Notes: generated by a model from the letters alone, not told the origin. Shown: positions 18,184 to 28,353, counted from the stretch's first letter. The stretch is 64,000 bases of DNA from CAMDPA01 sp963825625 (GCA_963825625.1 CAWGUF010000029.1:62001-126000), one strand, 5' to 3'. Numbers and translations are program-made.

Positions 18184-19092
18184 TCAGCTCCAGCGGCGGT
18201 TGGACCACATCCACTGCTCGGGCTCTTCCCGCACCCAGTCCTCGAACTGCAGCTGCATGGCCGCCATGGTCTGCCGCACGTCCTCGCCCTGGTTGCTCGA
18301 GCGCGGCACACGCAGCTCCTTGAGCTCGATCTCGAAGTTGCTTCCTTTGCCGATCCTGATGACCCGCGACATCCAGATCCGCGCGCCGGTGCGACGGGCG
18401 ATCATCGCCCCGATAGCCTGCGTCCGGGCCGGCCTGCCGAAGAAGGGGACCTCGATCCCGGTCCGATCATAGAGATCGCAGACGATGCCGAGTTGCCCGT
18501 TGCGCCGCACGAAGTCCGTTATCAAGCGAGCGGTGCGCTGTGTGTCGCCATGCTCGCCCTCCACCTTTCCGCGTCCGAACAAGCCGCCGGGATAGAGATC
18601 CTTCCGCTGCGCCCTCAGATAGGCGTCGACGTAGGGATTGTTCACTGAGCGGTAGACCGCACCCGGTTTCTTGCCGACGGCGGCAAGCGGCCAGATCGCC
18701 AGCTCCCAGTTGCCCATGTGCAGAGAAACACCGACGATCGGCCCGATCTTCTCCGCGTAGCGCTGGAAGACATGAGCGTCGCGCAGCCGGATCCTCGACG
18801 GCTCAGCCAGGATCCGGTCGATCTGCATCGTCTCGGCCATCACGCGACCGAGATTCTCCCAATGCGCCATCGCGATGCGCCGCCTCTCCGCTTCCGCCAT
18901 GTCCGGAAACGCGATTGCGAGGTTTTCGAGCGCGCGCCGGTGCCGTTTCGGATTGACGTACGGAGCCAGGGTCCGCCAGGCCTTGGCGGACAGGCCGACG
19001 GCAAAAGACAAAGGCAGAGCCCGCACGAGCCCCACAACGGCCCGCAATGCGAGATATTCGGCTCTGAATTGTAGATCGCGGAAATCGAGCAT
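18184..19092 (-). CDS. Lipid A biosynthesis acyltransferase (LpxL/HtrB family)
   Basis: 302-residue inner-membrane acyltransferase that adds secondary acyl chains to the lipid A precursor. Catalytic HX4D/E motif is VSLHMGNWELA (about residue 125), followed by GAVYRSVNNPYVD, QLGIVCDLYDRTGIEVPFFG and AIGAMIARRTGA. An N-terminal hydrophobic region (LRAVVGLVRALPLSFAVGLS) anchors it. Start ATG 19092. The ubiH-like gene lies upstream on the same strand with a gap of about 150 bp. Which acyl position it modifies cannot be told from sequence alone. Confidence 0.92.
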   Translation of the reverse strand: MLDFRDLQFRAEYLALRAVVGLVRALPLSFAVGLSAKAWRTLAPYVNPKRHRRALENLAIAFPDMAEAERRRIAMAHWENLGRVMAETMQIDRILAEPSRIRLRDAHVFQRYAEKIGPIVGVSLHMGNWELAIWPLAAVGKKPGAVYRSVNNPYVDAYLRAQRKDLYPGGLFGRGKVEGEHGDTQRTARLITDFVRRNGQLGIVCDLYDRTGIEVPFFGRPARTQAIGAMIARRTGARIWMSRVIRIGKGSNFEIELKELRVPRSSNQGEDVRQTMAAMQLQFEDWVREEPEQWMWSNRRWS

Positions 19093-19243
19093 GGCGCCAT
19101 CAGGAGTGGGGCAGGCAATCGAATGGAACAGTCCGGCCAGATCGCAGGCGCTCGCCAGCAGGTCAAGGCGACATAAAGCAGTCGGCCCGCGCCAACCGTT
19201 CCGCGGGCTGCCGCAGGCACTCCAACGGGTGCTGCCAGAAGCC

Positions 19244-20512
19244 TCAAGACTGACGCTGCATCAGCCGCGGGATATCCGTCGTCGGCCCCAGTCCTTCCCG
19301 CATCACACGACGCCGCAACGCCGGAACCGCGGCGATCGCATGCAAGCCCATCCCGCGCGCCAGACTGAGCGGCAGCAGTCCCGCCGTTAGCGAGCGGTTC
19401 ATCAGGTCCACAGCCGTGCTGCGCCGATCGATGTCGCCCGAACGTCGAGCGGCATAAGCGTCGAGCACGGCAGCCCCGCCAAGGTCACCACCGGAGCGGA
19501 TGCGGTCCTCGACGCAGTCTGCGAGAACGGCGACATCAAGCAGGCCAAGGTTCAGCCCCTGAGCACCGATCGGCGGAATGACATGGCCGGCTTCGCCGAT
19601 CAGCACCACGCGGTTGCCGGCGAGCACCGATGTCCGCAAGCCTTCGAGCGGGAAGGCCCGCCGCGCCCCGAGATTGGAAATCGTGCCGAGCAGCCCCCCA
19701 AACAGCGCCTCCAGCCTCGCGATGAACTCGGTTTCGGATGCTTTGCACAGCCGATCCGCTTCCTCCGGCGTTTCCACCCATACCAGGCTCGATGCCTGCC
19801 CCTTGAGCGGAACGGTGGTGCACGGACCGGCCGGCCTGTGCAGCTCGGTGGAAATTCCATGGTGCGGGCGCTGATGAGAAAACCGCGTCGCGACAGCGGT
19901 TTGTGCATAGGACCAGCGGCGCACGGTGATCCCCGCCGCTGCCCTGCATAGCGAGTTCCGCCCATCTGCCGCGACGATCAACTGAGCATCGATCGTCGTG
20001 CCATCTGCCAGCGTCGCGCCGACACCCGAAGCGCTCGTGTCGAGCCGGGCAAGGTGCCCGCCGCCCAGGACGCGAACGCCATGCGCCTCGACGGCATCGC
20101 GCAGCGCCCGCGCAATTTCCGGCTGGGAAACATTGCAGCCGAACGACGCCTCGCCGATCTCGGCGGGTTGGAAAAGGATTTCTGGCGCCCGCAGCAAGCC
20201 GCCGGTCTGGTCGACCAGCCTGATACCCAGCAGCGGCGCACATTCAAGCCCGGAAGAAGGCCCAGCGCCGAGTTGCTCCAGAAGCTGAATGGAGCCCGGA
20301 AACAGAGCAGCCGTTCGCGTATCAGCCGGAGTAGACCCGCGTTCGTTGACCGTAGTCTCGTTCCGCCCCGTTTCGCCCGGGACCACGAGCCCTGCGAGCG
20401 CTACCTCGGAACCTGCCTTGGCTAAGGCGATTGCCGCCGCCATCCCTGCCGGGCCAGCACCGACCACGAGGCATTGGACCATCTCGCGGTTGGCAGAAGT
20501 GGAGGAGCGCAT
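19244..20512 (-). CDS. UbiH/UbiF/Coq6-family FAD-dependent hydroxylase
   Basis: Class A flavoprotein monooxygenase of ubiquinone ring hydroxylation. From ATG 20512 (MRSSTSANREM; MVQCL ten residues later is an alternative) it has about 422 residues. The FAD-binding GxGxxG is CLVVGAGPAGMAAAIALA; the middle DG motif is AQLIVAADGRNSLCR; the third motif is VVLIGEAGHVIPPIGAQGLN followed by LGLLD, which differs slightly from the common GNAAHxxHPxxGQG. Substrate regiospecificity is uncertain. The upstream 0.5 kb is AT-rich and separates it from the divergently transcribed porin array. Confidence 0.88.
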   Translation of the reverse strand: MRSSTSANREMVQCLVVGAGPAGMAAAIALAKAGSEVALAGLVVPGETGRNETTVNERGSTPADTRTAALFPGSIQLLEQLGAGPSSGLECAPLLGIRLVDQTGGLLRAPEILFQPAEIGEASFGCNVSQPEIARALRDAVEAHGVRVLGGGHLARLDTSASGVGATLADGTTIDAQLIVAADGRNSLCRAAAGITVRRWSYAQTAVATRFSHQRPHHGISTELHRPAGPCTTVPLKGQASSLVWVETPEEADRLCKASETEFIARLEALFGGLLGTISNLGARRAFPLEGLRTSVLAGNRVVLIGEAGHVIPPIGAQGLNLGLLDVAVLADCVEDRIRSGGDLGGAAVLDAYAARRSGDIDRRSTAVDLMNRSLTAGLLPLSLARGMGLHAIAAVPALRRRVMREGLGPTTDIPRLMQRQS

Positions 20513-20548
20513 GAGCCGGTGAACTGCAGTGATACGACAAAGACACAC

Positions 20549-20964
20549 AAGGCCCTACCATGGCCCGGAATTCAACGCACGTGACCGGTAGTCGCGCGCG
20601 CAGACCCGGCCAGAATCTGATTTACCTGTCACGTACACAGCGCCGCTGTCAGCAGGGCACCGAAACCACCACCGAGCGGCTACAAGTTGTTACTGAGATA
20701 TTATTACTACGTATAACTTCTTATATTCTCTCTTGGGACTTCGCCGCCATTTGAAAATGCGGGATAAAAGTGCAGATTGGCCCGACGAGGCTCTAATAAA
20801 TAAGTATTTGTACCTAGAGTTAACACTTAGTGTTTCCACTTCGAATACTACGCAGGAATATTACTTATAGTGTCCAATTCGTCACTTCCACAGTCACAAA
20901 TGCTTGTTATTGTGCCGTAGTAGGTTTACGGCCGGGAATCACTTGCGTTAATCCTCTACTTGCA
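20549..20964. other. AT-rich spacer upstream of porin array
   Basis: No gene seen. Base composition drops sharply relative to the flanks, with runs such as ATATTATTACTACGTATAAC near 20699-20720. A perfect 13-bp palindrome AACACTTAGTGTT lies at 20822-20834. It probably holds promoters for the divergent hydroxylase and porin genes; no specific promoter is assigned. Confidence 0.5.
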
Positions 20965-21072
20965 CGGCACAGTCGAGGGGCTCCGGCAAACGGTCTAGCG
21001 GTTCGGCTTTGCGGCAAATCAGTGGTCCAGCCAATGGGGGCTGGATTGGGTTAGGTCAACGGAGTTGTTCGT
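20965..21072 (+). promoter_or_regulatory. Conserved leader of porin 1 with hairpin
   Basis: About 100 bp shared with the leader of porin 2 (22808-22915), almost identical over the last 50 bp. It contains a perfect 7-bp stem-loop TCCAGCC/GGCTGGA at 21026-21045, about 28 nt before the start codon, and CGGAG about 10 nt upstream of the ATG. Conservation between paralogues suggests a transcribed 5' leader or regulatory site. Confidence 0.55.
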
Positions 21073-22536
21073 ATGATCGGGGGATTCCTCAAGTCTACCA
21101 GCTGCCTGGCGCTCATCGCCTCAGCTGGTCTCATGTTCGGTGGCGTGTCGGCTCGTGCTGCGGATCTGGGCGGCAATTGCTGCGCTGATCTGGAAGAGCG
21201 GGTTGCAGAGTTGGAGGCCACGACTGTCCGCAAGGGCAATCGAAAGGTTTCCTTGCAGCTGTACGGTCAGGTCAGCCAATCAGTGATGTTCTGGAACGAC
21301 GGCGACGAGCAGAACGTCTACATGCTCGAGAACAACAACATCAAGAACCAGTTGGGTGTTCGCGGCTCCGCCAAGATCAACTCCGATTGGTCGGCCGGCT
21401 ACAACATCGAGTTGCAGGTTCGCTCGGGGCGCTCGTCTTCGGCCAACCAGTACCCGCTGGCTACGACGCAGGGCGCAAGCATAACCGCCTTCAACACGCA
21501 GAGCGTTTCGCTGCGCTACGCCAACTGGTACCTGAAGTCCAACGCCTACGGCACTCTTACGGTAGGTCGTCAGACTGACGTCACTATCGGCACCTCGACA
21601 GTCAATCTTGGTCGATGCCGACGGCTACGCAGGCCCAGTTGGCGCCGGTTATGCCGGCCAGGCCTTCCGTCTCCGCCGCGCCGGCTCGGTCGGTAATGGC
21701 GGGCTCAGCGCCATGAGCTGGCTTGGTGGTGCATTCTCCGGCAACGGCGATACCATCATCTCGATGGACTACGGCCCGGCCTGGAACGGCGTGAAGTACA
21801 CCTCGCCCTTCTTCCTCGGACAGAGCAAGAACTCCGGCTTCCTGCTGTCGGCAGGCTGGGGCCATGACGATGCCTGGGGTGTCGCCCTGCGCTACGTCGA
21901 GGACTTCGGAACGTTCCGCCTCGCTGCAGCAGTCGGCTACGGCGGCTACACCGATAACGATCGCGGCGCGTGCACCAATCTCGGTGAATCGACCGTCTCC
22001 CAGACCGATTGCAACAGTCTGCAAGCCTCTGGCAGCATCATGCACGTGCCGACCGGCCTTTACGTCGCTGGTGGTTGGGCAGAGTGGACCGACAACAACC
22101 GCAAGAAGATCACTGCGGTTGCGACCTACAACGTGGATGACACGGATAGCTTCTGGTACGTACAGGCCGGCTGGCAAGCCAAGCTGAGCTCGCTTGGCAA
22201 CACCATCTTCTGGGGCCAGTACATGGAGAAGAACGATGGGTTGAACGTCAACGGTGGAGCGCCCAGCAGTGCTGACAGGCGGTCAGGCAAACACGCTGAC
22301 GTCGACTGACTTGCTCAATTCGTTCGCCGGCACCGCGTTCATCGCAGGCGGCAAGTCGAGACATCTGGGGCGGCGGTATCACCCAGAAGATCGATGCAGC
22401 AGCTATGGCGCTCTATGTCGGCTACTACAATTTCTCGACAGACCTGACCCTGATGAACGCCGCTGGCGTGAAACAGAAATCGAATGCGGTCGACGACTTC
22501 AGCGTCGTGTTCGCCGGTGCCACGATCAAGTTCTGA
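21073..22536 (+). pseudogene. Alphaproteobacterial porin, copy 1 (frameshifted)
   Basis: Outer-membrane porin of the five-gene array. Signal peptide MIGGFLKSTSCLALIASAGL ending near ARAADLGGNCC, then a short coiled-coil-like DLEERVAELEATTVRKGN and the barrel (KVSLQLYGQVSQSVMFW). It ends in the typical C-terminal phenylalanine (GATIKF). Compared with sister copies there is one extra G near 21608 (CTTGGTCGATG versus CTTGTCGATG) and further frame changes near 22268 and 22355; all later sequence is recovered in the other frames. Corrected length about 487 residues. Confidence 0.88.
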
Positions 22537-22568
22537 TCTCGCGACCGGTTCAACCGTAGACCAACGAG

Positions 22569-22596
22569 AAGAGCCGCCGAAAGGCGGCTCTTTTTT
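22569..22596 (+). terminator. Terminator of porin 1
   Basis: 10-bp stem AAGAGCCGCC/GGCGGCTCTT with GAAA loop, followed by six T residues, 33 bp after the stop. Confidence 0.92.
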
Positions 22597-22807
22597 GTAT
22601 TTCAGCACAACGACCTAAGGGACCAGATAGAAGAATTGCACCACCTGGCGTCGCCCATCTCGGTAACGGCTGCCGGTCCTCCCGGCCGACTGATGCAGGC
22701 GAATCGCGATGTTGCTGAACGGTTACAGACTAGAGAACAAACGCTTAGAGATATGCCGTAGGATATTTACCTAGTAAAGTTGCGGGTCTATGGATGGCCC
22801 TGTAAAG
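22597..22807. other. Spacer between porins 1 and 2
   Basis: No gene seen. Moderately AT-rich, with TTTACCTAGTAAAGTT around 22768-22783; it leads into the conserved leader of porin 2. Confidence 0.5.
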
Positions 22808-22915
22808 CACGGTCGAGGGGCTTCCGGCGAGACGGTTTGGCGGTTCGGCTATGCGGCACATCCAGTAGTCCAGCCAATGGGGGCTGGATTGGGTTAGGTC
22901 AACGGAGTTGTTCGT
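22808..22915 (+). promoter_or_regulatory. Conserved leader of porin 2 with hairpin
   Basis: Paralogous to 20965-21072; carries the same stem-loop TCCAGCC/GGCTGGA at 22869-22888 and an identical last 50 or so bases before the ATG. Confidence 0.55.
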
Positions 22916-24378
22916 ATGATCGGGGGATTCCTCAAGTCTAGCAGTTGCTTGGCTCTTATCGCCGCAGCTGGCCTTATGGTGGGCGGCGTATCTGCCCGTG
23001 CCGCGGATCTGGGCGGCAATTGCTGCGCGGATCTGGAGGAGCGCGTCGCGGAGTTGGAAGCAACAACGGCGCGCAAGGGCAACCGAAAGGTGTCGCTGCA
23101 GGTCTATGGCTCTGTCAGCCAGTCGGTCCTGTGGTGGAACGATGGCGACGAGCAGAACGTCTATATGCTCGAAAACAACAACATCAAGAACAAGTTGGGT
23201 GTTCGCGGCTCCGCCAAGATCAACTCGGATTGGTCGGCCGGCTACAACATCGAGTTGCAGGTTCGCTCGGGGCGCTCGTCTTCGGCCAACCAGTACCCGC
23301 TGGCCACGACGCAGGGCGCAAGCATAACCGCCTTCAACACCCAGAGCGTTTCGCTGCGCTACGCCAACTGGTACCTGAAGTCCAACGCCTATGGCACTCT
23401 TACTGTAGGCCGCCAGACTGATGTCACTATCGGCACCTCGACAGTCAATCTTGTCGATGCCGACGGCTACGCAGGCCCAGTTGGGGCCGGTTATGCCGGC
23501 CAGGCCTTCCGTCTCCGCCGCGCCGGCTCGGTCGGTAATGGCGGGCTCAGCGCCAAGAGCTGGCTTGGTGGTGCATTCTCCGGCAACGGCGATACCATCA
23601 TCTCGATGGACTACGGCCCGGCCTGGAACGGCGTGAAGTACACCTCGCCCTTCTTCCTCGGACAGACGCAAGAACTCCGGCTTCCTGCTGTCGGCAGGCT
23701 GGGGCCATGACGATGCCTGGGGTGTCGCCCTGCGCTACGTCGAGGACTTCGGAACGTTCCGCGTCGCTGCAGCCGTCGGCTACGGCGGCTATACCGATAA
23801 CGATCGCGGCGCGTGCACCAACCTGGGCGACTCGACCGTCTCCCAGTCCGACTGCAACAGTCTGCAAGCCTCTGGCAGCATCATGCACGTGCCGACCGGC
23901 CTTTACGTCGCTGGTGGCTGGGCAGAGTGGACCGACAACAATCGCCGCAAGATCACCGGTCTGTCGACCTACAACGTCGATGACACCGATGACTTCTGGT
24001 ACGTCCAGGTGGGCTGGCAAGCCAAGCTGAACTCGCTCGGCAACACCATCTTCTGGGGCCAGTACATGGAGAAGAACGATGGGTTGAACGTCAACGGTGG
24101 AGCGCCCAGCAGTGTGACAGGTGGTCAGGCAAATACGCTGACATCGACTGACTCCGCTCAATTCGTTCGGCGCCACCGCGTTCATCGCAGGCGGCAAGTC
24201 GGAGATCTGGGGCGGCGGCATCACCCAGAACATTGATGCGGCAGCCATGGCGCTCTATGTCGGTTACTACAACTTCTCGACCGACCTGACCCTGATGAAC
24301 GCTGCTGGCGTGAAGCAGAAGTCGAATGCGGTCGACGACTTCAGCGTCGTGTTCACCGGCGCGACGATCAAGTTCTGA
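22916..24378 (+). pseudogene. Alphaproteobacterial porin, copy 2 (frameshifted)
   Basis: Closest paralogue of copy 1; about 600 bp in the middle (from about 23200) differ from copy 1 at only scattered positions. Signal peptide MIGGFLKSSSCLALIAAAGL, ARAADLGGNCCADLEERVAE, barrel beginning KVSLQVYGSVSQSVLWW, C-terminus GATIKF. Frame changes near 23665 (GACGCAAGAACTCC where copy 1 has GAGCAAGAACTCC) and near 24153; otherwise complete. Passive diffusion channel for small hydrophilic solutes, by family. Confidence 0.88.
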
Positions 24379-24410
24379 TCAACCGCGAGACATCTACGCC
24401 GAAGCAATCG

Positions 24411-24441
24411 AGGGCCGCCCATCGGGCGGCCCTTTCCTTTT
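24411..24441 (+). terminator. Terminator of porin 2
   Basis: 10-bp stem AGGGCCGCCC/GGGCGGCCCT with a 3-nt loop, then TTCCTTTT. Confidence 0.85.
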
Positions 24442-24871
24442 GCTGCAACAGGCGCATCCGCATCAGCTAGCTTGACCGAATGTGGCCTGTAAGCAACGCC
24501 ACAAAGCGGCAAAACTACGTAAAAAGCGAAAGTAACTAATATCAAGGCAAATCACACTACCAGTGGTCACGCAACGGTTCGCTTTCGACGACCGTTCCGC
24601 AGCGCCAACACGAGACTTTGCCAAGTTCGACAATGTGAAGGGTTTCGGGCAGAGGCAGGCGGATGGCTTTCGGACATGCAGATGGCAGGTCCGTCATCGC
24701 ACTGTTAGCAGACTGGAGATGCCAGGCCAGTCTTGCCGAGTTTAACGCGTTCTCGGTTCCAACCTCACGTGACTTCGCAGCTCGCGAAGGGTTGGTCCTC
24801 GATGGTGCCGGTGATGGGCAGCGCGTGCTGGTGTTTGCGTGTCAGCTCAGAAAACGCTGGAGAAGCAAAGC
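24442..24871. other. Spacer between porins 2 and 3
   Basis: No supported gene. A stretch around 24490-24560 is AT-rich and the rest mixed; it does not share the leader seen for porins 1 and 2. GGAGAAGC just before 24872 is a plausible ribosome binding site. Confidence 0.5.
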
Positions 24872-26338
24872 ATGACACTATTGAGAACGACGGTGACGAG
24901 CTCACTGGCATTGGCCGTTGCGGCGGGCCTGCTGGCGACCTCCGCCCAGGCAGCCGACCTTGGCGGCAACTGCTGTACCGACCTCGAGGAGAGAATAGCA
25001 GAGCTCGAGGCAACGACAGTCCGCAAGGGCAATCGCAGGGTTTCGCTGCAGCTGTACGGTCAGGTCAGCCAGGCGGTGATGTTCTGGGACGACGGTGCCG
25101 AGCGCAACGTCTACGTGCTCGAGAACGACAATACCAAGAACCGCCTTGGCGTGCGCGGCTCGGCCAAGATTGCGGCGGATTGGTCAGCCGGTTATCAAAT
25201 CGAGCTGCAGATCCGTTCCGGTCGGTCGTCCTCGGCCAATCAATTCCCACTGGCCACCACCCAGGGCGCATCCATCACGGCATTCAACACGCAGAGCGTG
25301 TCGCTGCGCTTTGCATACTGGACCCTGCAGTCGGAACGCTACGGCAAGATCGACGTCGGCCGCATGACCGATGTCACGATTGGTACTTCCACAGTCAGCC
25401 TCGTTGACGCCGATGGCTTCGCTGGTCCCGTGGGCGCGGGCTATGCAGGTCAGGGGTTCCGCATGCGTCGTGCCGGCACCACCGGAAACGGCGGCCTGAG
25501 CTCGTTGAACTGGTTCACCGGCGCGTTTGCTGCAAATGGCGCGACAGTTGTATCGTATGATTATGGTCCGGCTTGGAACGGCGTGAAGTACACCTCGCCC
25601 TTTTTCCTGGGCCAGAGCAAGCGGTCGGGCTTCCAGTTCTCTGCAGGCTGGGGTCATGACGATGCCTGGGGCGTTGCGTTGCGTTACGCCGAGCAGTTCC
25701 AGGATATCCGTTTGGCCGCGGCGATCGGCTATGGCGGCTACACGGACAACGACCGTGGCGCTTGCACAAATCTCGCCGGAGCCACCAACGCTGTCTCGCA
25801 AACGGACTGCAACTCGCTGCAGATAAGCGGTAGCATCCTGCATGTACCCACCGGTCTTTATGTCTCGGCTGGCTGGGCGGAATGGACAGACCACAATCGC
25901 AACAAGCCTGCAGCGCTCGCCGGCTTCAACGTCGATAAGACGGACGATTTCTGGTACATCCAGGCCGGCTGGCAAGCCAAGCTCAATCCGCTTGGCAACA
26001 CCATCTTCTGGGGCCAGTACATGAATGCCAATATCGGAATGGGCATGGACAGCGGCACGCCGGGAGCGCCGACCGGACCGGTGGCGCGCACGCTGGCGGC
26101 AGGCGACGTGATCAACTCCCTGGGGACGGCGGCACTGCTCTCAAATGCTGAGTCGACGATTTGGGGCGGCGGCATCACCCAGAACGTCGACGCTGCGGCG
26201 ATGGCTCTGTATGTCGGATACTACAACTTCTCCACCGACATCACACTGCAGGCGACCAACAACGCTGCCAACAAGGCCAAATCGAACCCGATCGACGACT
26301 TCAGCGTCTTCTTCACGGGTGCAACGATCAAGTTCTAA
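24872..26338 (+). CDS. Alphaproteobacterial porin, copy 3 (intact)
   Basis: The only uninterrupted member of the array: 488 residues from ATG 24872 (MTLLRTTVTSSLALAVAAGL, cleavage after SAQA). The mature start is ADLGGNCCTDLEERIAELEA, a cysteine pair plus short coiled-coil, followed by a beta-barrel rich in alternating aromatic strands (YGQVSQAVMFWDDGAERNVY, LGVRGSAKIAADWSAGYQIE). The periplasm-facing C-terminal strand ends in Phe (GATIKF), the outer-membrane assembly signal. Two Cys in the ACTN...QTDC loop may form a disulfide. It serves as reference for judging frameshifts in the other copies. Confidence 0.93.
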   Translation: MTLLRTTVTSSLALAVAAGLLATSAQAADLGGNCCTDLEERIAELEATTVRKGNRRVSLQLYGQVSQAVMFWDDGAERNVYVLENDNTKNRLGVRGSAKIAADWSAGYQIELQIRSGRSSSANQFPLATTQGASITAFNTQSVSLRFAYWTLQSERYGKIDVGRMTDVTIGTSTVSLVDADGFAGPVGAGYAGQGFRMRRAGTTGNGGLSSLNWFTGAFAANGATVVSYDYGPAWNGVKYTSPFFLGQSKRSGFQFSAGWGHDDAWGVALRYAEQFQDIRLAAAIGYGGYTDNDRGACTNLAGATNAVSQTDCNSLQISGSILHVPTGLYVSAGWAEWTDHNRNKPAALAGFNVDKTDDFWYIQAGWQAKLNPLGNTIFWGQYMNANIGMGMDSGTPGAPTGPVARTLAAGDVINSLGTAALLSNAESTIWGGGITQNVDAAAMALYVGYYNFSTDITLQATNNAANKAKSNPIDDFSVFFTGATIKF

Positions 26339-26371
26339 GCCACTGGCGCTGCAGACGAAGACATCCAATGC

Positions 26372-26402
26372 AAAGAGCCGCCGAAAGGCGGCTCTTTGTT
26401 GT
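26372..26402 (+). terminator. Terminator of porin 3
   Basis: 10-bp stem AAAGAGCCGCC/GGCGGCTCTTT with GAAA loop and T-rich tail; nearly identical to the porin 1 terminator. Confidence 0.9.
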
Positions 26403-26838
26403 TTTCCCAGGTTTTAGAGGGTTCGGATCGAGACGTGATAAATGCGCAACGCACACCAAAAGCCGTTGCAAACAAGTGACTATCCCCAGGGATAAGACTT
26501 CGAAATACCGAGCGTATACAGTTCTGAGTTCAAATGGAGCGTAATCCATACTACCTAGGCCGAGTAAGAGTTGTGCGGTTCGAGTCCGCTGACGGTTCGG
26601 CAGCCTGGTCGGTTTTGGCAAACCACCACTGTCCCCGTCGAGCAGAAGGCAAGCCCGGCAGATACTGGCAAGCCGCACACTTTGTCTCCGCGTTCAGTTT
26701 GGTTGCTTTGGCGTTACCGCGTCCAGTCGGAGCGGCATGTGCACACGCGCGTGCGCGCCGCTCGGACAGGACACGAGCTCAAGCCGGGCGGCGCGTGCTG
26801 CCTTCTGCATCCCAGCAGAAAATCGTGGAGAAGACTAA
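26403..26838. other. Spacer and leader of porin 4
   Basis: No gene supported. From about 26637 to the ATG the sequence is related to the region 28718-28914 before porin 5 (shared GCAGAAGGCAAGCCC, CGCGTTCAGTT, GCGCGTGCTGCCTTCTGCA). The upstream region was therefore duplicated together with the gene. Confidence 0.55.
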
Positions 26839-28296
26839 ATGACCTATATCATGAGAACGGTGAGCTCACTGGCGATTGCCGCTGCGGCGGGAATGCTTGC
26901 GACCTCCGTCCAAGCCGCCGACCTCGGTGGCAACTGCTGTACCGATCTGGAAGAGACGGATCGCAGAGCTCGAGGCCACGACCGTCCGCAAGGGCAATCG
27001 CAAGGTGTCCCTGCAGCTCTACGGTCAGGTCAGCCAGGCAGTGATGTTCTGGGACGATGGCGCCGAGCGCAACGTCTACGTGCTCGAGAACAACAACATC
27101 AAGAACCGGCTCGGCGTGCGCGGCTCGGCCAAGATCACGTCTGACTGGTCTGCCGGCTACCACATCGAGCTGCAGATCCGCTCCGGCCGCTCGTCCTCGG
27201 CCAACCAGTTCCCGCTGGCGACGACCCAGGGCGCGACCATCACCGCGTTCAATACCCAGAGCGTCTCGTTGCGGTTCGCCAACTGGTACATCGAACTCCG
27301 ATCATTACGGTCGCCTGACCGTCGGTCGCCAGACCGATGTCACGATCGGCACCTCGACGGTTAATCTGGTCAATGCCGACGGCTTCGCTGGTCCGATCGG
27401 TGCCGGCTACGCGGGCCAGAGGCTTCCGCCTCCGTCGCGCTGGCACCACCGGCAACGGCGGGCTCAGCGGCCTGACCTGGTTTACGGGCGCTTTTGGATG
27501 CGAACGGCGCCACCATCGTGTCGTTCGACTACGGTCCGGCGTGGAACGGCGTGAAGTACACCTCGCCCTTCTTCCTCGGCCAGACCAAGCGTTCGGGCTT
27601 CCAGTTCTCGACCGGTTGGGGTCATGACGATACGTGGGGCGTCGCGCTGCGCTATGCAGAGCAGTTCCGCGATGTCCGCGTAGCGGCCGCGATCGGCTAC
27701 GGCGAGCACACGGCGCCGATGATCGCGGGTCCTGCACCAATCTCGCCGGACGCAGACCAACACCAGTCTCGCCGGTCTGACTGTCACGCGCTCCAGACCA
27801 GCGGCAGCATCCTGCACGTGCCGACCGGCCTTTACGTGGCTGCCGGCTGGGCGCGAGTGTGACTGACGACAACCGAACAAGCCTGCCGCGCTCACCGCGT
27901 TCAACGTCGATAAGACGGATGAGTTCTGGTACATCCAGGCCGGCTGGCAGACCAAGCTGAATCCGCTGGGTAACACCATCTTCTGGGGCCAGTACCTCGA
28001 GAAGGACAGCGGTCTCAACATGAAGGCGGACGGCCAGGCCCGGACGATCACCTCAGGCGATGCTCTGAACTCGCTCGGCACAACCGCCTTCATTACCGGC
28101 ACCGACAGTCAGACATCTGGGGCGGTGGTATCACCCAGAACGTCGATGCAGCGGCGATGGCGCTGTATGTCGGCTACTACAATTTCTCGACCGACATCAC
28201 GCTCAGGCGATTCTGACAACGCCACCAACAGAGCGAAGTCGAACGCTGTCGATGACTTCAGCGTCTTCTATCGCTGGCGCGACGATCAAGTTCTGA
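26839..28296 (+). pseudogene. Alphaproteobacterial porin, copy 4 (many frameshifts)
   Basis: Full-length paralogue (about 486 codons) with signal peptide MRTVSSLAIAAAAGMLATSV and mature start ADLGGNCCTDLEE. Around ten frame changes are seen against copies 3 and 5, for example extra A at about 26957 (GAAGAGACGG), and changes near 27293, 27422, 27497, 27715-27770, 27857, 27872, 28112, 28207 and 28270. Most are single added bases outside homopolymers. The C-terminal GATIKF is recovered at 28279-28296. Either a true decaying copy or poor consensus in a repeated region. Confidence 0.85.
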
Positions 28297-28319
28297 TGAA
28301 GGCTGAGATTGAAACAATC

Positions 28320-28353
28320 GGGAGAGCCATCCACAGGAATGGTTGGCTCTCCC
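28320..28353 (+). terminator. Hairpin after porin 4
   Basis: 10-bp stem GGGAGAGCCA/TGGCTCTCCC with a 14-nt loop but no T-run; equivalent in position to the other porin terminators. Confidence 0.55.

Noticed and set aside
20822..20834. 13-bp palindrome as a defined operator
   Set aside because: A single short palindrome in AT-rich DNA without a second copy upstream of the other porins; recorded in the spacer but not called as an operator.
26576..26590. tRNA-like T-arm (GCGG TTCGAGT CCGC)
   Set aside because: Only the T-stem and loop fit. There is no matching acceptor stem, anticodon arm or D-arm upstream, and the related leader of porin 5 does not keep it.
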